Positions 1 through 6,983 of a DNA stretch of 14,725 bases are shown one piece after another. The position numbers were made by a program, and so were the translations under genes. Source of the stretch: Oligoflexia bacterium (lineage in GTDB: Bacteria > Bdellovibrionota > Bdellovibrionia > Bdellovibrionales > UBA1609); assembly GCA_026914095.1 (NCBI GenBank), contig JAPPIY010000181.1:1-14725 (forward strand), in the 5' to 3' direction. The notes beneath the pieces are model-generated. The model was given only the letters and a program-made list of their open reading frames with translations. It was not told where the DNA came from and did no database searches. Within the stretch, counting starts at the first letter, position 1, and each line of letters starts with the position of its first letter.

Positions 1-2
1 AA

Positions 3-41
3 AAAGAAATAGAAAAAGCCTCTAAAAAACAGAATAAATAA
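3..41 (+). CDS. Possible 3' end of an upstream gene (partial)
   Basis: An open frame enters from the left edge and stops with TAA at 39-41, reading KEIEKASKKQNK. The charged, lysine-rich composition is typical of a protein C-terminus, and the frame would be convergent with the dihydroorotase gene. Twelve codons are too few to identify anything, and the frame may be chance. Confidence 0.3.
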   Translation, partial: KEIEKASKKQNK

Positions 42-63
42 AGAAGCCATGCGAAGTTAAGTC

Positions 64-189
64 TATAATTCCCGAAAGTTCAAGCTCCAACTAGACTCCT
101 GCCCCCATTTCCATGAGGATAGGCTTTCGCGGGGACAAGTTTCGCGGGAGTGACAGACGGGAGGAAAACTCAAACAAGATCAGTGTATA
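64..189. repeat. Dispersed palindromic repeat, copy A (degenerate)
   Basis: The right end (about 166-189) reads, in reverse complement, TATACACTGATCTTGTTTGAG, close to the terminal sequence TATACTGATCCTGTTTGA of the copies near 10344, 10635 and 14008. The core contains CGCGGGAGTGAC and, reverse complemented, CTCCCGCGAAACTTGTCC followed by CGCGAAAGC, matching copy B on the opposite strand. The left end is eroded, so its boundary is approximate. It sits where a plus-strand gene and the minus-strand dihydroorotase gene converge. Confidence 0.6.
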
Positions 190-271
190 TACAGGGTTCC
201 TCAAAAAATTTTATCCTTAATCCTAACTGTTGAAAGACACTCTGTTTTTTTCAGAAGAAACTATAAACGAA

Positions 272-1624
272 TCAAAAAGAGGAAACATCATTAAACTCAA
301 TCTTTTGCCCAGAGGGCAGGCCTAAAACTTCATCTTCAGCCACTATTTTTTGACCATACAAGAAAGTAAAAACAGGCCAGCCTTGAACTTGCCAATTTTC
401 AAAAGGAGACCAAGCGCACTTGCTTGCCAGCCAATTCGATTCAATTCTTCTCCTTGCCTTTAGATCAATAATCGTAAAATGAGCTTTAAAGCCTTCTTTT
501 ATTTGACCTTGATTTTTTAGCTGAAATCTTTGGGCTGGCCTATGAGCTAAAAGCTGGACTAAAAGCTTTAGGTCCAAGCGGCCTTTATTGACATGATCCA
601 ACATCAAAGGAAGCAAAGTCTGTACGCCAGGCATGCCAGAAGGAGAGGCGGGATAGGTTTTTAATTTTTCTTCTTTAGTGTGAGGGGCATGATCCGATCC
701 TATCATATCAACAACACCGGATTGAACCGCCTTCCACAAAGCCTCTTGATGAGCTTTATCCCGAATGGGCGGATTCATCTGAACAAAGGAGCCATACTCT
801 TCATAACAATTTGGAGCGGAGAGAGTGAGATGCTGTGGGGTCACTTCTACAGAAGCAATGTTCTTATGTTGAGATAAAAACTCTATCTCTTGTTTTGCGC
901 TTACATGAAGGATATGAATAGGAGCTTGATGTTTCTGAGCCAAAGTCACTACTCTTTTTGTAGAAATAAAACAAACTTCCGCCGATCGCCATAAAGGGTG
1001 ATTTTTGGCATGAGCCGGCTCTGTATAAGCTAAAGCCTTTCTTTCCCGCAAAAGGCTTTCATCTTCAGAGTGAATAGCCGTTATTCTTTTTCTGTTAGAA
1101 AAAACAGAGTGAAGAGACTCTTCATCCTCCAAAGCCATGTTGCCTGTGGAATTTCCTAAAAATAATTTTACACCAGGGCAGGCTGGACTGTTTTCTATAT
1201 CACTTAATATATTTTTATTTTCTTGAACAGCTCCCAGGTAAAAAGCAAAATCACACCAGCTTTTTTTTTCCGCTCTTTTAATTTTTTCCTCTAAATCCGC
1301 CGGTTGAGCCGTTGGAGGAACTGTATTCGGCATTTCAAAAAAAGCGGTAATCCCTCCTTTAACGGCGCTAAGGCTTCCATGGGAAATATCCTCCTTATAC
1401 TCTAAACCCGGCTCTCTAAAATGAACTTGAGTGTCAATCAGCCCTGGAAGGACATATAAACCTCCTGCTGAAAAAACTTCTTTAGCTTCAGCCTTGTAAA
1501 GTCCCCCAATCTTTTCAATTTTGCCTTCTTTAATTCCTAAATCCAGCTCTTCCTCTATCACTTGATTTTCGTTTTGAGGATGAGGCAATAAACAGCGGGC
1601 CTTCTTTATAATTAAATCATACAT
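272..1624 (-). CDS. pyrC: Dihydroorotase, class I (amidohydrolase superfamily)
   Basis: Dihydroorotase interconverts N-carbamoyl-L-aspartate and L-dihydroorotate in de novo pyrimidine synthesis, in the cytosol. At 450 aa it has the usual class I length. Visible motifs are DTQVHFREPG at 64-73 with substrate Arg70; the FEMPNT asparagine at 100; GVKLFLGNSTG with the lysine at 153 that is carbamylated in this family; IHSED at 184-188 (His185); ILHVSA (His240); VTPQHLTL; and GSDHAPHT with catalytic Asp311. The first residue of the usual HxH metal pair is Gln66 instead of His. I recall the same DTQVHFREPG wording in dihydroorotases of other proteobacteria, so this is probably a natural subgroup. 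An allantoinase or hydantoinase paralogue cannot be fully excluded. The ATG start is preceded by a weak purine stretch (AGAAAGAAA). The gene is monocistronic, with a hairpin terminator separating it from the porin gene upstream. Confidence 0.88.
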   Translation of the reverse strand: MYDLIIKKARCLLPHPQNENQVIEEELDLGIKEGKIEKIGGLYKAEAKEVFSAGGLYVLPGLIDTQVHFREPGLEYKEDISHGSLSAVKGGITAFFEMPNTVPPTAQPADLEEKIKRAEKKSWCDFAFYLGAVQENKNILSDIENSPACPGVKLFLGNSTGNMALEDEESLHSVFSNRKRITAIHSEDESLLRERKALAYTEPAHAKNHPLWRSAEVCFISTKRVVTLAQKHQAPIHILHVSAKQEIEFLSQHKNIASVEVTPQHLTLSAPNCYEEYGSFVQMNPPIRDKAHQEALWKAVQSGVVDMIGSDHAPHTKEEKLKTYPASPSGMPGVQTLLPLMLDHVNKGRLDLKLLVQLLAHRPAQRFQLKNQGQIKEGFKAHFTIIDLKARRRIESNWLASKCAWSPFENWQVQGWPVFTFLYGQKIVAEDEVLGLPSGQKIEFNDVSSF

Positions 1625-1709
1625 GGATTTCTTTCTATAATTACCATCATTTTAAAAACGAAACCAGCTTTTCACCAACTTGAATTTATAAAAACAAGTC
1701 TAAATAATA

Positions 1710-1744
1710 AAAAAACCTGTGAGCTTTTCACTCACAGGTTTTTT
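1710..1744 (-). terminator. Rho-independent terminator of the porin gene
   Basis: CCTGTGAG at 1716-1723 pairs perfectly with CTCACAGG at 1731-1738 around a 7-nt loop. The stem extends through flanking A/T tracts to about 14 bp. On the minus strand the stem is followed by a T run, and it lies 20 bases past the porin stop codon. The A/T tracts on both sides would let it work in both directions. Confidence 0.9.
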
Positions 1745-1763
1745 ACTTTTCTAAATCAATCAA

Positions 1764-2786
1764 TTAGAATACAAACATCAACTCGGCAACAAGGTTATCA
1801 GGACTGGCGACACCTTCTGCTAAGTTACGAGCGTATTTAGCGACAAGGCTTGTGTTGTCCCAAGGGTTATATTGAGCGCGAACCGCAACACCTTCACCAG
1901 CTCCACCAACATAGTCTTCGTTCAACCAGCTAACCACTAGGTCTTTTTCATCGATGTTATAGTAGTTAACCGCCACACCAAAATCACCCATTTCAGTTGA
2001 GGTGGCTTTTCCTGCGCTTCCGAGAGAAAGACCAGCTGTATAGCTATCAAAGCTACCTAGACTGTCAAAATCCGTCAAGTAAGCCGCAAACACTCCCATA
2101 GGAATCGGCATAGTAGAAGCGTTAAAATGAACTCCCAATTGACCTAAAGTTTTTGCTTGCTCACCTTCGTTCATTAAGCCGTCATGCAAACCTAACACAT
2201 AAAGGCCAGCCATCATATCGTCAGAGACGCTAAAATGCCCTCCTGCTTTGGCCTTTATAGTAACTCCAGTCAAAGGAGCGCTACTTTCCTCTAACTCATA
2301 AACAGCTACTTTACCATACCAGCTAGCCATATCATCCATAGCCTGATTGTATTTCAACATACCACCTACTTTATACAACTGCTCACTGTAAAGGATACCG
2401 CTTTTGTGAAAGTCTGGCATCCAGCCAAACTTACCAACTTTAACGGAAAAACCTTCCATAGGCGAGTAAGCCACATAAGCTTGCTCAAAGTTGATTCCTT
2501 CCGGGTGAATCCCGCCAAAGCTCTGTTCTGTGTCCGTGGTAAAAATCACAGTCCATTGAACCGCTTCGTTGACATCACCCATCCAGCCCACTCTAGCTCT
2601 ATAAGTGAGTTTATCTACATCCTCTTCATCAAAACCCATTGGCTTATACCTTAAAGAAAAAGAGCCCGTTAAGCCGCTTTCACCACCTGAACCCATCATA
2701 TTAGACATATGATCCATATCTCCATGCATGTCTGCAAAGGCGTTTAGACCAAATAGAGCTAACACAATAAATAAACATTTCTTCAT
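1764..2786 (-). CDS. Porin-like outer-membrane beta-barrel protein
   Basis: The 340-residue protein begins with a clear signal peptide (MKKCLFIVLALFGLNAFA, cleavage after residue 18). The rest alternates short amphipathic strands with glycine- and aspartate-rich turns, and it ends in MFVF with a terminal Phe, the usual signature of outer-membrane barrels. No large cytoplasmic domain or long hydrophobic helix is present. The mature N-terminus is Met/His/Asp-rich (DMHGDMDHMSNMMG), which could touch metal ions, but that is speculation. The start is well supported by AGGAGG 7 bases before ATG. The gene has its own candidate promoter and a strong terminator, consistent with an abundant envelope protein transcribed alone. 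The substrate is unknown. I recognise the general porin type (possibly related to phosphate-selective O/P-like porins) but no specific family member. Confidence 0.75.
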   Translation of the reverse strand: MKKCLFIVLALFGLNAFADMHGDMDHMSNMMGSGGESGLTGSFSLRYKPMGFDEEDVDKLTYRARVGWMGDVNEAVQWTVIFTTDTEQSFGGIHPEGINFEQAYVAYSPMEGFSVKVGKFGWMPDFHKSGILYSEQLYKVGGMLKYNQAMDDMASWYGKVAVYELEESSAPLTGVTIKAKAGGHFSVSDDMMAGLYVLGLHDGLMNEGEQAKTLGQLGVHFNASTMPIPMGVFAAYLTDFDSLGSFDSYTAGLSLGSAGKATSTEMGDFGVAVNYYNIDEKDLVVSWLNEDYVGGAGEGVAVRAQYNPWDNTSLVAKYARNLAEGVASPDNLVAELMFVF

Positions 2787-2823
2787 ATCTACCTCCTAGG
2801 TTGATTATTTACTTATTAGAGCT

Positions 2824-2852
2824 AGTTAATACAAGTTTGGTGTTCTTGTCAA
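2824..2852 (-). promoter_or_regulatory. Candidate sigma70 promoter of the porin gene
   Basis: On the minus strand a perfect TTGACA (-35; 2847-2852) is followed after 17 nt by TTAACT (-10; 2824-2829). The -10 is poor, so the -35 carries the call. An overlapping TATTAA with 15-nt spacing is an alternative. The strong Shine-Dalgarno AGGAGG and the ATG lie about 40 bases downstream. Confidence 0.5.
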
Positions 2853-3230
2853 ATGCCTTTAAGTCCTAATTTTAAGCTTAAAAAGCTCAAACAGCTGTAA
2901 AAAGCTTGAAAATCAGGGCTTTTTTATTTTTTTTTTACTTCATGCAATATTTTTTCAAAAAATTCCAGCTTTTAAGCCAGTTTTTACATAAATTTTTAAA
3001 AACCTGACTTTTAGCTGTTTTTTTAATGAAAAATTCATTCAAAAGTGAGTAAATTCAGAAATTATACACTTAATAATTTCCAAAAAAGCCACAAAAGCCC
3101 TTAAATATAAGGATTTCAGGGAGTTTATTGTGAGGCAGAAAAAGGGGAAAGTTTAAGTAAAAAGTCGTTTTTCTACAGAAAAAAACCATAAAGCCTTTAC
3201 ATTTATAAGCTTTTGAAGAATACACAACAC
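2853..3230. other. AT-rich intergenic spacer, no gene seen
   Basis: About 380 bases rich in runs of T and A, with several AGCTT/AAGCT words but no long hairpin, no convincing reading frame and no RNA gene I recognise. It separates the divergently oriented porin gene and tRNA-Asp. Confidence 0.5.
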
Positions 3231-3233
3231 TGA

Positions 3234-3261
3234 AACTTCGGGAATTCTATACCTTCGCATG
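3234..3261. repeat. Short sequence repeated in inverted orientation at 48-80
   Basis: Reverse complemented, this stretch contains CATGCGAAG and then AATTCCCGAAGTT. The same two words, in the same order, occur at 48-56 and 67-80 (the latter with one extra A), with different spacing between them. The pair flanks the dihydroorotase-porin segment in opposite orientations. Confidence 0.45.
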
Positions 3262-3283
3262 ACTCCCTTTACAAACTCATCTG

Positions 3284-3312
3284 TTGTCAAATAGAGAAAA
3301 AAGGTTTATATC
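3284..3312 (+). promoter_or_regulatory. Candidate promoter of tRNA-Asp
   Basis: TTGTCA (3284-3289), a 17-nt spacer, then TATATC (3307-3312). This would place the transcript start a few bases before the mature tRNA 5' end at 3327. Confidence 0.45.
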
Positions 3313-3326
3313 TAAATGACTTTAAA

Positions 3327-3403
<77 letters not shown>

Positions 3404-3571
3404 TTTTCACTCTTAACCATTGAAAATACTTGAAGTTTTTTCTCTGATTTTTAAAGCTAAAATTAACTATAGAGTGGGCCTAAAATCCAAGCAAAGATGA
3501 TGAAGTGGGAACGAATCCTTCAAGAGAACTCCCGCTGGTTAATCTTCTATCAGGATTAAACCCCACCCTTA
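3404..3571. other. Spacer after tRNA-Asp, no gene seen
   Basis: No reading frame, RNA or clear terminator is visible between the tRNA and the hairpin that begins at 3572. If the island interpretation is right, this would be its left edge. Confidence 0.4.
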
Positions 3572-3599
3572 CCCTCAGCCCTTATAAATAAGGTGAGGG
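3572..3599. repeat. REP-like hairpin
   Basis: CCCTCA (3572-3577) pairs with TGAGGG (3594-3599), and inside it CCTTA pairs with TAAGG around a TAAA loop, with a two-base GC bulge on the left arm. The context (CCCCACCC, CCTCAG, GGGAGAGG) resembles intergenic CCCTCACCC/GGGAGAGGG repeats found in many bacterial genomes. No T-run follows, so it is probably not a terminator. Confidence 0.5.
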
Positions 3600-3635
3600 G
3601 CGTTCAGGGAGAGGAAATTTTATATTGGTTTATGA

Positions 3636-3665
3636 TTGATCTTTGAAACGATTTTTATATATAAA
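3636..3665 (+). promoter_or_regulatory. Candidate promoter of the zur-like gene
   Basis: TTGATC (3636-3641), an 18-nt spacer, then TATAAA (3660-3665), about 35 bases before the ATG. An AAAGG sequence precedes the ATG as a modest ribosome binding site. I see no Zur-type palindrome here, so autoregulation is not evident. Confidence 0.4.
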
Positions 3666-3699
3666 AGCATATAAGAAACATATGAAAAAAGGTTAAACA

Positions 3700-4155
3700 A
3701 TGAATCGCAACCTTGAATATCATTTAAAAAGCCGAGGTTTAAGGATCACAGCTGTCCGACAAGCCATTTACTATGTTCTTAATAAGAGTAAACACACTTT
3801 ATCAGCCAAAGATATTTTTCAAAGGGTTACCCAGCTCCCACAAGTGAAAACAGATCAGGCATCTGTCTACAGAAACTTAAACTTGTTCTTAAAAATAAGT
3901 TTAATTCATAAGTTGCAAGATGGAAAATATGCTCCCTGCTCTCACAATCATGAGCATAAAGGACACCTCCATATCATCGCCTCTTGCTCTGAATGCGGAA
4001 AAGTTGTTGAACTTAAAGACCACACCAAAAATCTTTGTAAAGTGGCTAAACGTATCACAGGTTTTATAGAAACTTTTGATAGTTTCTCTGACATTACGCT
4101 TCATGGGATATGCCAATCCTGTGATCGACATCCCACAAAGTCGTTCCAGCAGTAA
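3700..4155 (+). CDS. zur: Fur-family zinc uptake regulator (Zur-like)
   Basis: This 151-aa protein has Fur-family architecture: an N-terminal winged helix (GLRITAVRQAIYYVL, then the recognition helix around TDQASVYRNLNLF at 51-63) and a C-terminal metal-binding and dimerisation domain. Two CxxC pairs, Cys96/Cys99 and Cys138/Cys141, form the structural zinc site. His70, Cys80, His89 and Glu104 align with the sensory-site ligands I know from E. coli Zur (His77, Cys88, His96, Glu111). Cys80 in particular points to Zur rather than Fur or PerR. The segment between Cys80 and Cys96 is unusually histidine-rich (HNHEHKGHLH). Context agrees: a Fur-type palindromic operator and a zinc uptake operon follow. 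With zinc bound it would repress that operon. Fur or another metal specificity remains possible from sequence alone. Confidence 0.85.
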   Translation: MNRNLEYHLKSRGLRITAVRQAIYYVLNKSKHTLSAKDIFQRVTQLPQVKTDQASVYRNLNLFLKISLIHKLQDGKYAPCSHNHEHKGHLHIIASCSECGKVVELKDHTKNLCKVAKRITGFIETFDSFSDITLHGICQSCDRHPTKSFQQ

Positions 4156-4317
4156 GGAACACTATCATAATAATTCCTTATATAGCTATACTTTGGCTAT
4201 CTGTGGAAGTGAGATTTCAATTTTACAGACCAGATTTATAAGCCTTTCTTTCTCCCTTATAGACATCTATTGAGGCTTGTAGGAAGCTCTCAGGCTTATA
4301 ATTATAGGGATTCCTTA
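4156..4317. other. Short spacer after the zur-like gene
   Basis: It contains a weak inverted repeat, TAAGGAA (4153-4159) and TTCCTTA (4174-4180), that starts at the stop codon, and no T-rich terminator. No credible gene is seen. Confidence 0.35.
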
Positions 4318-4503
4318 TCACATAGAGCTGACTTTATTGGATGACCTTTTGACTTTGTTTACTGGCGCTTCCCTTGAACTATTTGAAATATTCCCACCAT
4401 AAACGGCATTTTTCATATTGGCTTTGGAAATAATAGTTCCAAAACCCTCAGGAACAGCTTGTTTTTGAGTTAAAATCCCCGTAGCCCCAAACAGCAGAAA
4501 CAA
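4318..4503 (-). CDS. Small secreted-like ORF divergent from the zinc operator (doubtful)
   Basis: This 61-codon minus-strand frame would start at TTG (4503). Its N-terminus (FLLFGATGILTQKQA), extended upstream as KCFIL, looks like a signal peptide with a possible cut after KQA. The mature part is about 45 residues, polar and basic at the end, and matches no family I recognise. An in-frame stop at 4519-4521 lies only five codons upstream and no ribosome binding site is visible. It may therefore be a gene remnant or chance. It is kept because it points away from the palindromic operator, with only 15 bases between, and so could be a divergent Zur target. Confidence 0.25.
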   Translation of the reverse strand: MFLLFGATGILTQKQAVPEGFGTIISKANMKNAVYGGNISNSSREAPVNKVKRSSNKVSSM

Positions 4504-4513
4504 AATAAAACAC

Positions 4514-4544
4514 TTGACTTATTGCAAATTATTTGCAATAAAAT
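4514..4544 (+). promoter_or_regulatory. Promoter of the zinc uptake operon
   Basis: TTGACT (-35; 4514-4519) and TAAAAT (-10; 4539-4544) are separated by 19 nt, slightly long for sigma70. The 23-bp palindromic operator fills the spacer and touches both elements, the geometry of a repressed promoter. The transcript would carry a leader of about 330 bases before the ZIP gene. Confidence 0.6.
4519..4541. promoter_or_regulatory. Zur/Fur-type operator, perfect palindrome
   Basis: The left arm TTATTGCAAAT (4519-4529) and right arm ATTTGCAATAA (4531-4541) are exact reverse complements around a single central T. The inner part, TGCAAAT-N-ATTTGCA, is the 7-1-7 layout of Fur-family operators. It overlaps a candidate promoter upstream of a zinc uptake operon and downstream of a Zur-like regulator. 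That this regulator binds it is inference. Confidence 0.8.
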
Positions 4545-4568
4545 GAGCTTGTATGAAAAATTGAAGGT

Positions 4569-4834
4569 ATGGTGGATAAATTGTCAGCAGATAACATGCT
4601 GGATGTGCTTTCTGCATGTCTTCTGGCTGATGAAGAAGGCATACAAGGTGTTTCACTCCGGGAGGGCTTTAAAGACCCCTTTCCGCAATGGAATTTACTA
4701 GAATATAAGGAGTTAAGCTAATCGGAATATTAAAAAGCGCTCTCTACAATGGACAACATCAGTTTGGAGTCATTCATCGCTTTCTAAAGATTGAAGGCCC
4801 TATCCAATCTCAGAGAATACTTTATGAAAATTGA
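4569..4834 (+). pseudogene. Unidentified, possibly frameshifted small gene in the operon leader
   Basis: A 50-codon frame (ATG 4569, stop 4719-4721) begins MVDKLSADNMLDVLSACLL and contains SLREGFKDPFPQWNLLEY. From 4709 a second frame, ending at TGA 4832-4834, continues with protein-like sequence (KLIGILKSALYNGQHQFGV, then IHRFLKIEGPIQSQRILYEN). The two frames abut near 4710-4721, so one indel would fuse them into about 88 residues. GAAGG lies just before the ATG, though too close to it; GTG at 4572 is an alternative start. I recognise no family. It is the first frame behind the zinc operator. It could be a broken Zur-controlled gene, two small genes, or non-coding leader. Confidence 0.4.
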
Positions 4835-4877
4835 TTCATAGAGATTTAACTGTGGGGCGCTAAAAGAAGGTTCAATT

Positions 4878-5672
4878 TTGAATTTAGAAATGATTGTCTC
4901 TGTTTTTGTCGTTATTATAGCAACCGTTGGTATGGGTTTGCTCTTGGTGAATCAAAAAGAGTCTCGACTACAAAAAATGATGCCGTATATCATCTCCCTC
5001 GGAACAGGTATGCTTATAGCTCTTTGTTTCACAGAATTTTTACCTCATTCCTTTGAAAACAAAAGTGCCAATGTGTCGATTCTGTTTATTTTAGGAATTT
5101 GGATTGTCATTCTTTCAGAAAAATACCTCGCCCCCAGACTTTCTCCTAAGTTTCAATCTTGCGGTCATAGCAAGCACTCACACAACAAGACTCGTATTTC
5201 GTATAACGTAGCTTGCTCATCAATAGGTTGTATTCTTGTGTGTACTTTTTTTGATGGCCTTGAGATTTCAGCTGGATTTGAAATTGGAAGACGTACTGGT
5301 TTTTTGGTAAGTTTCGGGATGATACTTCATACAATCCCTGAAGGTGCCCTTGCTGCAAGCATAGGAATCGCTGGAGGCTTTTCAAAACGGTCATCACAAA
5401 TTACAGTCTTATTGGTCGGCTTTGCTACTTTTCTTGGTGCATTTATCGGTCTCTTAGCTTCTTATATCTTTAGTTTTCAAGAGTTTGTACTACCGATTGC
5501 TTCTGGAGTTTTACTATATGTTTCGATTGGACACCTATTACCAGTTTCCCTAAAAGTAAAATGGGGATTGGCAATGCTTTTTGCAGGAATGTTAATGGCT
5601 CTTATTCTTTCAATGGGTCACACGGACCATATCACCAGAATTGAAAAAACAGGCTCATATATTGTCACATAA
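4878..5672 (+). CDS. ZIP-family zinc (divalent metal) transporter
   Basis: An integral inner-membrane protein of 264 aa with about eight hydrophobic segments, expected to move zinc into the cytoplasm. ZIP hallmarks are present: FFDGLEISAGF in the fourth helix region (Asp126), the signature HTIPEG at 151-156, and a fifth-helix histidine in SIGHLLP (His219). A cytoplasmic-type loop rich in His and Cys (CGHSKHSH at 95-102) sits between the third and fourth helices, as is common in ZIPs. The start is TTG at 4878, supported by GAAGG seven bases upstream; ATG at 4890 is an alternative. It is the first intact gene after the Zur-type operator, and the DUF2796 gene follows after 15 bases, so they are very likely co-transcribed. 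Iron or manganese transport is possible for the family, but the context favours zinc. Confidence 0.85.
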   Translation: MNLEMIVSVFVVIIATVGMGLLLVNQKESRLQKMMPYIISLGTGMLIALCFTEFLPHSFENKSANVSILFILGIWIVILSEKYLAPRLSPKFQSCGHSKHSHNKTRISYNVACSSIGCILVCTFFDGLEISAGFEIGRRTGFLVSFGMILHTIPEGALAASIGIAGGFSKRSSQITVLLVGFATFLGAFIGLLASYIFSFQEFVLPIASGVLLYVSIGHLLPVSLKVKWGLAMLFAGMLMALILSMGHTDHITRIEKTGSYIVT

Positions 5673-5687
5673 TTAATGGAGGTTAAA

Positions 5688-6254
5688 ATGAAACAAATAG
5701 TCGTTATATTTTTATGCTTATTTGCAACCACAATCCAATCAAAGGAAGGACACCACAAGAAAAGGCATCACAAGGCCCATGAACATGGAAGCGGAAAGCT
5801 CAATTTAGCAACTGATGGAAACAAACTTGTTATTAAAATTGAAGCGCCTGCCAATGATATTGTGGGGTTTGAACATAAGCCAAGCACAAAAGAGCAAAGA
5901 AATAAAATAAACTCAGCTATAAAATTCTTAAAAGTTGCAAGCTCAAATCTTCAACTACCTAGGGCTTCTGGATGTAAGCCTGAAGGAAGCTCTAAGATCA
6001 AAGCCAAAATGGCTGAAGGGGAACACGAAGAAGGTCATGAGGAAGAAGGGCATCATAAAGATGAAGAACATTCTGAATTTCATATTTCTTATACATTCAC
6101 TTGCTCCAATATTGAAAGTCTTAACTATGTAAAAGTTCTCTCTTTCAAAAAATTTAAAGGAATGAAGAAATTAAAAGCTCAAGGAGTCACAAAAACGGGT
6201 CAATTTTCAAAAACACTTAACTCGAAGTCTCCGCAGTTTGATTTAAGAAAGTAA
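5688..6254 (+). CDS. zrgA: Periplasmic histidine-rich zinc-binding protein, DUF2796 (ZrgA-type)
   Basis: This 188-aa protein has a signal peptide (MKQIVVIFLCLFATTIQS) and a mature N-terminus packed with His and Lys (KEGHHKKRHHKAHEH). The family-typical stretch HEHGSGKLNLA follows, with a later IEAPANDIVGFEHKPS segment. A second metal-binding-like region, EGEHEEGHEEEGHH, precedes an FHISYTFTC strand. The pattern is that of DUF2796 proteins, found in Zur-controlled clusters such as Pseudomonas PA4063 and, as I recall, the Vibrio Zrg system; the symbol is given on that basis. Expected role: periplasmic zinc capture for the adjacent transporter. I prefer ATG 5688 over the in-frame ATG 5676 because GGAGGT (5678-5683) lies just before it and because the shorter form gives a clean signal peptide. 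The next gene begins at the base after the stop codon. Confidence 0.85.
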   Translation: MKQIVVIFLCLFATTIQSKEGHHKKRHHKAHEHGSGKLNLATDGNKLVIKIEAPANDIVGFEHKPSTKEQRNKINSAIKFLKVASSNLQLPRASGCKPEGSSKIKAKMAEGEHEEGHEEEGHHKDEEHSEFHISYTFTCSNIESLNYVKVLSFKKFKGMKKLKAQGVTKTGQFSKTLNSKSPQFDLRK

Positions 6255-6983
6255 ATGGAAACACTGTTACGAATTAGTAATCTGAAGTTTGGCTGGCCTG
6301 GGTCTGAGACACCTCTTCTTGATATTGATTCATTTGAAGTGAAGTTGAAAGAACGTGTCTTTCTACAAGGGCCAAGTGGAAGTGGGAAATCGACTTTATT
6401 AAATTTAATAGGCGGCGTTTTAATTCCCCAAGAGGGACGTATCGAGTGTCTTAAAGTTGATCTTGCAAAATTAGATTCAGAAGCCAGGGATCGGTTTCGA
6501 GGCAATCACATGGGCTTCATTTTTCAGATGTTTAATTTACTTCCATACTTTTCTGCTATTGAAAATGTGACATTGCCTTGTAAATTTTCAAAGAAAAAAT
6601 CTGAGAGGGTTTTAGGCCAAAACTCTTCCTTGGAAGATGAAGCCAATCGTCTGCTTTTTGAGTTAAAGATTAGTCCAAAAGTTTTGAAAGGTAAGACTGT
6701 TACTCAGTTGAGTGTTGGTCAACAGCAACGGGTGGCTACGGCTAGAGCCCTTATGGGTCGTCCGGAGTTGATTATTGCCGATGAGCCAACATCGGCCTTA
6801 GATGCAAATATCAGAAATAGTTTCTTAAAGCTCCTTTTTGAAGAGTGTAAAAAATTTGGAACTACTCTCATTTTTGTGAGTCACGATCAAAGTCTTGGCG
6901 AAAAATTTGATAGGGTTGTTTCTTTAAAAGACATTAACAAAGCCGTCCCTCCGGATCAGCAAGAAGAAGAGTTTGGCTTATGA
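6255..6983 (+). CDS. ABC transporter ATP-binding protein (LolD/MacB type) of the zinc operon
   Basis: A 242-aa cytoplasmic ATPase subunit with Walker A GPSGSGKST at 39-47, Q-loop glutamine 91 (FQMFNLLPYF), signature LSVGQQQ at 152-158, Walker B LIIADE at 172-177 followed by PTSALD, and His210 in the switch loop VSHD. This is the LolD/MacB/FtsE-like branch that works with FtsX-type permeases. Its ATG directly follows the DUF2796 stop codon, and its own stop overlaps the permease start by four bases (ATGA), so the three genes are translationally coupled. It corresponds to PA4064 in the Pseudomonas Zur-regulated cluster. A lipoprotein-release or macrolide-efflux role would be the alternative by sequence class, but the neighbours argue against it. 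Confidence 0.9.
   Translation: METLLRISNLKFGWPGSETPLLDIDSFEVKLKERVFLQGPSGSGKSTLLNLIGGVLIPQEGRIECLKVDLAKLDSEARDRFRGNHMGFIFQMFNLLPYFSAIENVTLPCKFSKKKSERVLGQNSSLEDEANRLLFELKISPKVLKGKTVTQLSVGQQQRVATARALMGRPELIIADEPTSALDANIRNSFLKLLFEECKKFGTTLIFVSHDQSLGEKFDRVVSLKDINKAVPPDQQEEEFGL

Noticed and set aside
2880..3060. Terminator or structured RNA in the AT-rich spacer upstream of the porin
   Set aside because: Repeated AGCTT words and T-runs but no extended complementary arms adjacent to a T-run.
3901..4131. 76-codon minus-strand frame inside the zur-like gene
   Set aside because: Antisense to conserved Fur-family motifs; no ribosome binding site or family resemblance.
4153..4180. Terminator after the zur-like gene (TAAGGAA/TTCCTTA)
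   Set aside because: Seven-base AT-rich stem, 14-nt loop, no T-run.
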